64,000 nucleotides of DNA from Pollenia angustigena. Its lineage: Eukaryota; Arthropoda; Insecta; Diptera; Polleniidae. Numbering within the stretch: position 1 is the stretch's first letter; each line of letters opens with the position of its first letter. The translations under genes and the position numbers were made by a program. This document shows, in pieces, positions 56,083-64,000 of the stretch. The notes under the pieces were generated by a model. It saw only the letters and a list, made by a program, of their open reading frames with translations, did not search any database and was not told where the DNA came from. The DNA is taken from contig OV884059.1 in the NCBI GenBank assembly GCA_930367215.1, positions 246,015,803-246,079,802 on the forward strand, read 5' to 3'.

Positions 56083-56827
56083 TTTTGAGCAAAACGTGTC
56101 AGAGTGCTTCCATTATGTAAAACTGGTTTTGGTTTTCGAAATCAATTTGGCATTAATGTTGTTTACAAACATGAAAGCAAAAAATATTTTTGTAAAATAA
56201 TAAATATTTTCTTATATGTTTTTTAATACACATTATACATATAATTTAATAAGTCTTGTTATTTTGGTAAATCTGTAATTTTTTTCGAAATTGTTAATCA
56301 CCAATAATAAAACTCTGAGTTGTTTCATGGTTTTCGACATTTTTTGGAGCAAAACTAGTATTTATTTGAGTTTTTCGAACATGAAAAATGTATGGGAAAA
56401 CAAGTAGCAAGTAGCAGAACACCTGTTTTGCTGCAAATGTAGTTTTGTGGCCCAAAACATGTAAAGCGGCCCATACACTTGCAATATTATTGTATATGAT
56501 ATTCGCCATATCATTTCCATTTTGTCCTATATTTTACAATAAGTCGCACAATAGTTTCATTCAATAAAAAGGCGAACATAACCTATAGGAATAATATAAA
56601 CAGCATTGTACAATGTTGCCAACACACTTCACTTTCTTTTCGTTGTGCAATAAAAATCAAGTCTTTTGATTGTTGCCAATATATTGTTCCACCTTCGAAT
56701 ATCACATACACATTGGCGATATAATTGTACTATACGTAAAATTGAACAATTTTATTCTAAGTGTATGAGCCGCTTAAGTGAAATACTATTACATAATGGA
56801 AACACTCTGACTCGTTTTGCTCAAAAT
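56083..56827. repeat. Inverted repeat enclosing a Harbinger-like MITE
   Basis: TTTGAGCAAAACGTGTCAGA GTG… at ~56083-56122 is inverted at ~56787-56827 (CACTCTGACTCGTTTTGCTC). The MITE 56465-56774 abuts the right arm. Confidence 0.6.
56465..56774. mobile_element. 310-bp Harbinger-like MITE
   Basis: TIRs AGCGGCCCATACACTTGCAA and (reverse) AGCGGCTCATACACTTAGAA, flanked by TAA (56462-56464, 56775-56777). Confidence 0.85.
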
Positions 56828-57445
56828 AAGCACCCCTACCTCAAACAACTACTCCCATGAAAATATTCCTATATTTTTTTTATTTGTGTGTTTTTTTTTT
56901 GTATTGTGAATGATTCCTATAACAAATTTTATGGGAACGAATTCCCAAACTAAAAACATGTAGGGAACATGTAAGTTTTAATTTGTATTTTAAGGTAGGG
57001 CTCAATTAAATTACTTTTTTCTTTTATTGAAGGAGTATTAATAAGAAAAATTAAGATAAACATTATTCATTATTTATTTTATCATATAATTATTAGTGTT
57101 TTATTTTGTATATTTTTCTTTCAGAATACAAGCACTGACAATTTATTCACAATAGAGACATTTGTTTATAAAGCACTGACAAATAATGCACAATATAAAT
57201 TTTTACTCCCAAAATATTTGCGTTGACAAATTCATGACTTATCTTACAAACCGTCTTCACCTGACAAATTGTTGTCATTCCAAACGTCAAACTTCATATT
57301 AAAAAAAACGCTGACAGAAAGTTTCGAGTTTTTTTATATAGAGTTTGACATTTGGTATGACAAAAAATTTTCAGGTGAAAACGCTATGTTAATGCCGACA
57401 AAATCACCTCAACAATAAATTTCAGCATGTCCTACGGAAATCTTA

Positions 57446-57840
57446 AGAGGCCTATAGACACATACTGTTGACAACTACTGCCGATGAATCCTTCGTATAC
57501 GTGTGTGATTGATATTTTACTACACACCTATCAATCATCATTTTAAAATAAATGTCATTTCGTGAAATTCAAGAGAACCCCTACTTTCTTCACACGTTTT
57601 TTCTCAGAAACTATTTTAAATTTGTTTTAATTTAAATTGAAAGAAAAATATATCATAAAATTAATAATTTATTTTATTGTTCATTGAACAACTGTCAGCA
57701 GTATGAGTTCATTTTGAAATCAAACCTATTTTGGTTTTTCATACTGCATTCTCTGTGTGACGCATACATATATAAAAATTTCAAATTTACAAACACATGC
57801 TGATTGCATGAGCATGATAAGTATGTGTCTATGTGACCCT
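57446..57840. mobile_element. 395-bp Harbinger-like MITE
   Basis: TIRs AGAGGCCTATAGACACATAC and (reverse) AGGGTCACATAGACACATAC, flanked by TTA (57443-57445, 57841-57843). Confidence 0.83.
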
Positions 57841-58243
57841 TTATTAATAATAAAAAATATTTTATAAATTGCCGAAAAAATCGCAGCTAGACATCTCTAA
57901 GTATGGCAGCCTTGATTTTATTATGAAAATGTTTAAAGTTATCTGGCAATGAGTAAAAGAAACAATATAATGTTAAACATAGAGACACTAATACTATTGT
58001 TGTTTCTTTTCAATCAGTGCGGTAAAGAATAAGAAATCAAGTGGACTAGCAACTGAAGTAAATGAACCTGTGAACTAAATGAATTGAACTAAATGAATTG
58101 AACTAAATGAACCCTATCAAAAGACTGCTGACGCAAAAGACAAAGTGACGAAAAGTGAACTGTTGAACTAAAAGGAACTGTCAGACTGAATGACAGTTCA
58201 ACGTTCATCTGACTGACTAGTTCAATTGAACTAGTTCGTTCAT

Positions 58244-58477
58244 GAACTACCCAACTCTACAAAATTGTTGTGTAAATTAAAAAATGTTGTTTTTGTTTAC
58301 ATTTATGTGCGAGATTTTTATACAGTGTGTGTATTTTTCTGAAGCCTGCAGCCGTATTCTGAACTACCCAACTCTACAAAATTGTTGTGTAAATTAAAAA
58401 ATGTTGTGTTTGTTTACATTTATGTGCGAGATTTTTATACAGTGTGTGTATTTTTCTGAAGCCTGCAGCCGTATTCT
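58244..58477. repeat. Recent 117-bp tandem duplication
   Basis: Units 58244-58360 and 58361-58477 differ by a single base (GTTTTTGTTT versus GTGTTTGTTT). Each unit includes the last 16 bp of the hAT at 55255, the CAAAATTG TSD, foldback-arm sequence and the first bases (GCCGTATTCT) of the next MITE. Confidence 0.95.
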
Positions 58478-58711
58478 GTAACTTGCTTAGCTAAAGCAAA
58501 ATCTCGATCGCTAAAATGCCTTAGAGAATGCAAAAATTAAAATTTTTAGCGATGACATTAAAAGCCAAAATTGCTGCGAATTAAATTTCTATGGCATTGT
58601 TAAATCTAGCAATACACGTTACAGTATTGTATTCGTAGCCAAAAATCGTTAAATCCGCTTTATAGATTTTTAGCGATAGAGATTTAGCTTTAGCGAATTA
58701 CAGAATACGGC
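58468..58711. mobile_element. 244-bp MITE with CA flanks
   Basis: GCCGTATTCTGTAACTTGC and its imperfect complement ending CAGAATACGGC, flanked by CA (58466-58467, 58712-58713). Internal TTTTAGCGAT words. Comparison with the left foldback arm (…CCTGGTTTAAATCTCAG) supports an insertion here. Confidence 0.75.
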
Positions 58712-58780
58712 CACTGATTTAAACAGAATATCGCGGCTGCTCTTTCAAATGTTGTTCAAAATGTTCGAAATACCTGCCTA

Positions 58781-58945
58781 ACATAGCGTTTACATTTGCC
58801 AGTACTGGCAAGACAGTAGCAATTCATTCAAACTTTTTCACTAATACATAAACACTTTTACAGCTATTTTGTTTTTGCATTGTTTTGCCAACTAATATGT
58901 ATATGCTTACTGTCTTGCCAGTACTGGCAAATGTAAACGCTGTGT
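58781..58945. mobile_element. 165-bp palindromic MITE, TA TSD
   Basis: ACATAGCGTTTACATTTGCC and its complement form ~40-bp arms. TA flanks (58779-58780, 58946-58947) suggest a Tc1/mariner derivative. Each arm itself holds the 16-bp perfect palindrome TTGCCAGTACTGGCAA. Confidence 0.8.
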
Positions 58946-58958
58946 TAAGTCTGTGTCA

Positions 58959-59303
58959 GGGTTGCCGAACATGGTCTTTTCCGACCAAATTTGGTCGGAT
59001 ATTTTTGGTTTGGTCGGATGGTAGGCCAAACCTAATTTTGGTCGGTTTTAGAAAATTGGACGGATATCAGACAATTACAAATCTCACAAACATTTTTTTT
59101 TTTGATTGTTGATTGTTGATGAAACTATGGATATGGCATTGATATTACGTTAGGAGCAAGTTACTTTGACGGTGTTAGTTTTACAAAGGATAGCTTTGTC
59201 ATCTTATTCGAGCTTACCAAGTCAGATGCCGTTTAAATGTTTATTCTAATAAAAAACTTTTTATCAACAAACAATATTCCTATACAAAATTTGATCGGAT
59301 TGG
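58959..59303. mobile_element. Possible hAT element with TTTGGTCGG array
   Basis: It starts CAGGGTTGCCGAACATGGTC with four TTTGGTCGG words (58985-59050). A weak inverted partner (TTTGATCGGATTGGCAACAA) ends near 59303. No TSD. Confidence 0.4.
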
Positions 59304-59348
59304 CAACAAACGGCGCTCACACCATGACTAGAACTGTTGGTAAGCTTA

Positions 59349-59488
59349 TAGCCTATTCGTCGATGTCAAACGTAGACTTCGTTCGCTTAAATTACATGTA
59401 AAACAAAGACAATATTGTATAATTTGTTTTCGTTTTAAATGTAAATTCATCGAACGAAGTCTGCATTCAGAAATAGATGAACAGGCAG
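59349..59488. mobile_element. 140-bp hairpin MITE, second copy
   Basis: Same family as 34207-34344 (CGAACGAAGTC…, TTCGTTCGCTTAAATTACAT), flanked by TTA (59346-59348, 59489-59491). Arms have diverged by several bases, so this copy is older. Confidence 0.8.
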
Positions 59489-59620
59489 TTAATCTTACTT
59501 AGTAATGCAAAAAATATTAAGGTTCCTTGTGGTAATATTTAAAGTTTTTTCACATATTCCTAAAAGAATAACATAAATAAAAGAATTTCAGGAATTCTGT
59601 TCTGTATTAGGTGTTTCTTA

Positions 59621-59811
59621 TACAAGATGGACTTCTTAAAGGAAAATGTTGTAAGAATCGTAGAACAGCGGGATGCTTTGATACTATATTTTGAAACGTA
59701 GTTTTATAAAGGCAATGGTATAATAACTGCAGAACTTGCAGAAATTATGGATGAGTTCCAAAACAGAGCAAGTTATCAACGCATGTACAATAAGCCAACT
59801 ATGCATTGTTA
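59621..59811 (+). pseudogene. Possible hAT transposase fragment
   Basis: From ATG at ~59621 the frame reads MDFLKENVVRIVEQRDALIL + YFET then a stop, then GNGIITAELAEIMDEF. VVRIVEQRDALILYF resembles the hAT segment usually written 'V-x-R-I-L-E-Q-x-D-A-L-x-L-Y-F'. No TIRs are near it, so the assignment is tentative. Confidence 0.35.
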
Positions 59812-60126
59812 AACTCTTTGATACATTTTTTACGTTCTCTGCAAGGTATTAGGATATATTGGAGCTCAGTCTATGTCTTATAAAGTTTAATACTTTTTTT
59901 TTAAATTGTACAAACTTAAGTTAATAAATTTTGATTCATATTTTATTAGTAGTCTTTAGGTGTTATTGCATACGATCAATGAATTATTCCAGTTTATAAG
60001 CGTTATTAAATGAATTTGTATATATGTATACATACATTTTGTTTAAGTTAAACGTTACCGCAAATAAACTTTTAATAAAACTAGGGGTTACGTGTATGAC
60101 ATTAAATATTTAATAGGTGTGCACAT

Positions 60127-60434
60127 TAGGGATACATATAACTTTTTAACAAATTTTTAAAATATCAAAATTGGCATAGCACAGTCCGATAGAGCATAAA
60201 CAACTTTACGGGAAGGTATATTTTTTTTCGCTAAGGTCAAAAAAGTTCACGCACCAACCGCGATGAAGTTTTGAAAATTTTTAATTTTCTTTTTGGTTAA
60301 GAAAAATTAATAATATGTTTATTTAAAACAAAAAATAGATAAAGTATGAAATTTCATTAATATTTGGAGATGGTAAGAGATTTTTCCGCAAACTAAATCG
60401 TATCTTTAACCTTGTTTTACAAAAAAAAATTAAA
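60127..60434. mobile_element. Truncated reverse copy of the 53492 hAT MITE
   Basis: TAGGGATACATATAACTTTT then blocks shared with 53962-53640 in reverse. It is cut off at 60434, where the DINE end CAAGTAAGAGTGC begins. The preceding eight bases GTGCACAT resemble the other copy's TSD. Confidence 0.75.
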
Positions 60435-62470
60435 CAAGTAAGAGTGCTATATTCGACTGTGCTGAATCTTTAATACCCTCCACCAACAATTAGAAGATTT
60501 AAGGCGTGGGCCCTATATGCACAGAAAAAATTATCAAAAAATGGTGATATACTCCACAAAATTAATAGTCACACAATAAAAAAAATTAAAATTATTCTTT
60601 TATTGCCATTAAAAAAAAGTTTGCTTTTCTGATGCAGCGCAGTGATGCATTTACGAACGCACCCTTTTTTTATACCCTTCACCGAAGGTAGAAAGGGTAT
60701 ATATAACTTTGTCATTCCGTTTGTAATTTCTACAATATTGATCCTACACCCTTTAAGGTATATATATTCTGGGTCCTTATGAAAAGCGAAGTTCAAAACC
60801 GGTGGTCCGTCTGTCCGTTTGTCTTTTGAAATGGGTTTTCCGAAGCCCCCAGATATGATGGGGACTTGGTTGGGGTATCTTTATGTCAGGTATTCTTATT
60901 ATAATTTTGCTATTGAAATTCAGCCAGATCAGTCCACGACTACCTCTAATTTTTTACAAAAATCCCTTGTGTTTGTGGTATTTTTATTACTTTTTGCTGT
61001 ATATCTGGGGAACGGCAAAAGCCAAAGTTTCCAAATTAGGAGCACACATTAAGGTTGCCATCCTACAAAATGTGGGCGGAATTGGAGAAGTGGGCGTGGT
61101 ACGTTCCGTACAAAAAAAATTAAAAATTGTATAAAAACCTAAATTTTACGGCTGCCATATGTTCTATGGATATGACTTATATACCAAAATATCGGAAATT
61201 TTAAGTAAAACATATTTTATAAAAAACTCGGGAAAATCGGTTCAGATACAAAAAAGTTATGATCAAAATTAAATTTTTTTTTAAATACCCATTTTCGGGA
61301 ACCATAGATCTCCCCGAGTCCAAGCTTTGTAACTCAAGTAAATGGTTAATTTTTTCTTCAACACGTCGATATATAAATCTGTCAAATCGGTTACAAAATG
61401 GCTGAGTTATAACCGAAATACTGAATCCCCAAAAAATACTCTTTTTATAATTAACTTTGTTAAAATATATGTATACAAGTATATATAAATGTTTATATAT
61501 AAATATAAATGAAGTAAATGGTAAAATTCTTCCTTAACACGTCGGTATATAAAACTATCAAATTGGTTAGACAATGGGTAACTTATGAGCAAAATACTTC
61601 AAAAATGGGCTTAAAAACCTACATTTTAGGGCTGCCATACGTCCTATGGATATGACTTAGCTACCAAAATATCGGATTTTTTTAGTAGAACATATTTTAT
61701 GACCAGATTTAATTTTTTTTTTAAATAAGCACTTTCGGGAACCATAGATCTCCCCGAGTCCAAAATTCATAACTCAAGTAAATGGCAAATTTCTTCTCAA
61801 ACACGTCGGTATATAAATCTGTCAAATCGGTTAAAAAATGCCTGAGTTATAACCGAAATACTGAATTCCCAAAAATTACTCTTCTTATACCCTTCACCGA
61901 AGGTAAAAAGGGTATATATAACATTGTCATTCCGTTTGTAATTTCTACAATATTGATCCTACACCCTATAAAGTATATATATTCTGGGTCCTTGTGAAAA
62001 GCGAAGTTCAAATCCGGTTGTCCGTCTGTCCGTCTGTCTGTTGAAATGGGTTTTCCGAAGCCCCCGGATATGATGGGGTATCTTTATGTCAGGTATTCTT
62101 ATTATAATTTTGCTATTGAAATTCAGCCAGATCGGTCCAAAAATGGCTGAGATATGAGCAAAAAACCACGACAACCTCTAATTTTTTCCAAAAATCTCTT
62201 GTTGTTGTAATTTTATTACTTTTTTCTGTATATCTAGAGAACGGCAGAAGCCAAAGTTTCCAAATCAGGTACAAACATTAAGGTTATCAATACACACAAT
62301 CCCACGGGATTGGAGAAGTGGGCATGGTACCTCCCGTACAAAAAATATCAAAAATTTTATAAAAACCTGAATTTTTGGACTGTTATATGACCTATGGTTA
62401 CGCCTTATATATCAAAAGACCGGAAATCTTTAGTAGAAAAAAATCGGCTCAGATACGAAAAAGTCGTATG
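60435..62470 (+). mobile_element. DINE-like cluster with repeated modules
   Basis: An inverted-orientation end (CAAGTAAGAGTGCTATATTC, 60435) is followed by two plus-strand copies starting TATACCCTTCACCGAAGGTA at 60674 and 61887. Each carries TCCGTCTGTCCG, GGGTTTTCCGAAGCCCC and GGTATTCTTATTATAATTTT. Between them the block AACACGTCGATATATAAATC…CTGAGTTATAACCGAAATAC recurs three times (61360, 61540, 61798). The frames in this stretch are repeat sequence only. Confidence 0.65.
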
Positions 62471-64000
62471 CGTATGCACACATGCATACGCAAGCCGCGT
62501 ATATGATTTAAATGACTATGTTCAGGGGCAAATGCAGATATTCTCCTTAATTATTTATTAAATTATTACAACCAGTTGTTTTTTTTGTTAAAAACAACAA
62601 ATAATTGTTCAAAAATATTAAAAACAAAATAAAATAAACTTATTATAATAATAATGATGTTAATAAGAAGTAAGCAAACTTTTTATTCGAATAATTTCTT
62701 ATCGTATATTTAAAAACGTCTGAAACAAAAGTTTTTGTGATACGTTTCGGCAACATTTTGTCCAGAAACTAAAGTAATATGTAGTTTTATTTGATAACAA
62801 CAACTTTTAAGATCGACAATTAAGAAAAAAATTATAAAAAAAATTAAATTAAGAATATCATGTGAACCGAATAGAAGTTTCATGCATCACTAGCAATAAA
62901 ATGACAGAAAAATATAAAGAAAGTTCCCATACTTAAACACAAAATCGTTACAAACTGTTTATAGTAAACAAGCTGTTAATGTACGTTTATAGATACAAAT
63001 TTTAATATTAGGTTTTTAAGACAAAAAGCGTTTGATAGTTATTACATACTATAAGCTTAAAATAAGAACTTTCTATGAATATGGCAGTTAATCTTTAAAA
63101 AAACGAGCAACAATTTTGATGTTACATTATTGACCAACAACCAGAAAGTTTATGCTTTTATTTCTAGTCACATAAAACTTTATTTGAACAAATTGTATTA
63201 AAATATCATGAGTCTTAACAGTTTTAAATGAATTAAACTTATTTTTAAGACGGGAATTTATATTGGTCCCTTAGTAAATTATATACCAAAAGTCATACAA
63301 TTCGATATAGCAGTAAAATTTGTTTTAATGTTTAATAGTTTTAAAGTGGTTTTCAGCAGGCTGCTTAATATGAAACGTACGGTAAGTTATGGATAGATTA
63401 TTACAAAATTGCATGGTTTTATTTCTGGCCATATGAAGCTTATGGTGTTTTCTTTTCTGACAAAAATGTTCCATGTATGCTACCATTCGCGCGGGTTTTT
63501 GTTCTATTCTAAAAATATATGCAAAAATATGAAAAGTGGTTCTTTTCCTTTCTAAATATGTTGCAATAATATATGGCAAATTTGTCCCATATCTTACCCC
63601 CAGTTATAATTGAGTGTGCATCTGCGTAAAGTACTTTTTTATGCAAGCAAGTATTTGTTTTATTAACTTGTTCTGTGTTTGCGTACAATTTGTGTTATAT
63701 TGTAATATTTGATTATATTGTAATGGATATGACAACTTTTTGTTTACCGTTCGTTTTACTTTTATTTAATATTTTTTTTTTGCGCAAAATTTTTAACAAT
63801 CATGGAATTCAAAGAAAATTAAATGTTGAAAATTGCTTCAACCGTTGGGAAAATCGCTTTTAGTACAAACTTTGCATTATACGCTAAATACACATTAGTG
63901 TTGAGTGTAAAACTTAGCTATTATTTTGTTCCATTGTAATTTAAAAATATGTATCACTTTGTAAAGTGTACGTGTAACCGGATAAATATATTACACAAAT
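62471..64000. other. AT-rich interval without recognised feature
   Basis: No homology, inverted repeat of note or RNA signal was seen. Frames at 63325-63579 and 63675-63863 show no domain and are probably chance. Confidence 0.5.

Larger units (their letters stand above)
55840..57914. mobile_element. hAT-like element nested in 55255-58259
   Basis: TIRs CAGGGCTGCCATATTAAGAG and (reverse) CAAGGCTGCCATACTTAGAG, with GCGATTTTTTCGGC words inside both ends. Flanks AATATAAT and ATTTTATT match poorly, so the TSD is decayed or absent. It contains two Harbinger-type MITEs (56465-56774 and 57446-57840). Confidence 0.75.
55255..58259. mobile_element. hAT element with GTGAACTAGTTC subterminal array, carrying a nested hAT
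   Basis: Perfect TSD CAAAATTG (55247-55254, 58260-58267). TIR TAGTCTTGGGC / CCCAACTCTA. Both ends repeat AGTGAACTAGTTCGTTC, TTCATTTAAGT and GTCAGTCAGT words. Its own remaining sequence is about 0.9 kb and non-coding. Confidence 0.9.
50624..58730. repeat. Large inverted-repeat (foldback-like) structure, heavily interrupted
   Basis: The left arm (50624-51004 plus 51918-52125) and right arm (54779-55254 plus 58268-58467 and beyond 58712) are inverted copies. Shared blocks include GGTTGCGTACACGGGCATGT, ACATAAACGGTTGTAACTAA, AAGTTCGTGTGCGGAAAAAA and CACACAAAATTGTT. The repeated module 'TTCGTGTGCGG…ATAAAGCACATG' occurs twice per arm. After removing the insertions the arms are about 550-600 bp. The frames 50662-50898 and 54908-55285 are arm sequence, not genes. 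Confidence 0.8.

Noticed and set aside
1..64000. A new host defence or metabolic system
   Set aside because: No cluster of intact, co-oriented non-TE genes exists; every recognisable protein domain is a transposase, gag-pol or LINE protein.

Overview
The window looks like repeat-dense, AT-rich chromosomal DNA of an insect, most likely a fly. The evidence is a copia-type LTR retrotransposon with a copia-style internal initiator-tRNA-Met primer site, DINE-1/Helentron-like repeats carrying the fly-typical 'TCCGTCTGTCCGTCTG' core, several mariner-family transposase remnants, APE-type non-LTR retrotransposons, and very many hAT and PIF/Harbinger-type MITEs. I find no convincing host protein-coding gene, rRNA, functional tRNA or CRISPR array. 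Almost every open reading frame belongs to a transposable element (TE) or is chance reading through AT-rich DNA.

Layout. 1-5.9 kb: end of a Harbinger-like MITE, a TIR element with AAGGCCTT subterminal repeats that holds a 225-bp MITE, a tRNA-like SINE candidate, a decayed mariner transposase, a Helitron-like copy, then a TIR element split by a hAT element and a DINE copy. 6.1-8.1 kb: a mariner split by a Tc1-like TIR element. 9.2-12.7 kb: a DINE-type element with ~150-bp central tandem repeats, then a 2-kb foldback element with a Harbinger MITE in one arm. 14.4-16.1 kb: a hAT MITE and a short LINE with a perfect 11-bp target-site duplication (TSD). 18.2-18.7 kb: a Helitron-like copy.

21.4-33.9 kb is the centrepiece. 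An old hAT transposase gene is cut by a ~6.55-kb LINE (14-bp TSD) and by a near-intact 4.3-kb copia-like element. The LINE is itself cut by a 1.44-kb foldback element with a 9-bp TSD and by a mariner fragment. Removing the LINE and copia with one TSD copy each restores the hAT reading frame, so the order of events can be read from the sequence.

34-48.7 kb: hairpin and Harbinger-like MITEs, a mariner deletion derivative, hAT elements with GGCGA or AGTGCTTTT subterminal arrays, a third Helitron-like copy, a large TIR element, and a DINE pair with a MITE inserted. 49-58.7 kb: a hAT element beside a large inverted-repeat (foldback-like) structure into which at least six hAT-type or Harbinger-type elements inserted, several with perfect 8-bp TSDs. 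58.5-62.5 kb: palindromic MITEs, a second copy of the 34-kb hairpin MITE, a truncated hAT MITE and a DINE cluster. 62.5-64 kb: nothing recognisable.

The genes do not form a pathway. The window is a layered record of transposition. The only element that looks recently competent is the copia-like one, which carries one frameshift in RNase H. I did not find a new host system. The most interesting material is the nested chronology, the many hAT families each with its own subterminal repeat word, a consistent terminal motif shared by Harbinger-type MITEs, and modular foldback elements.
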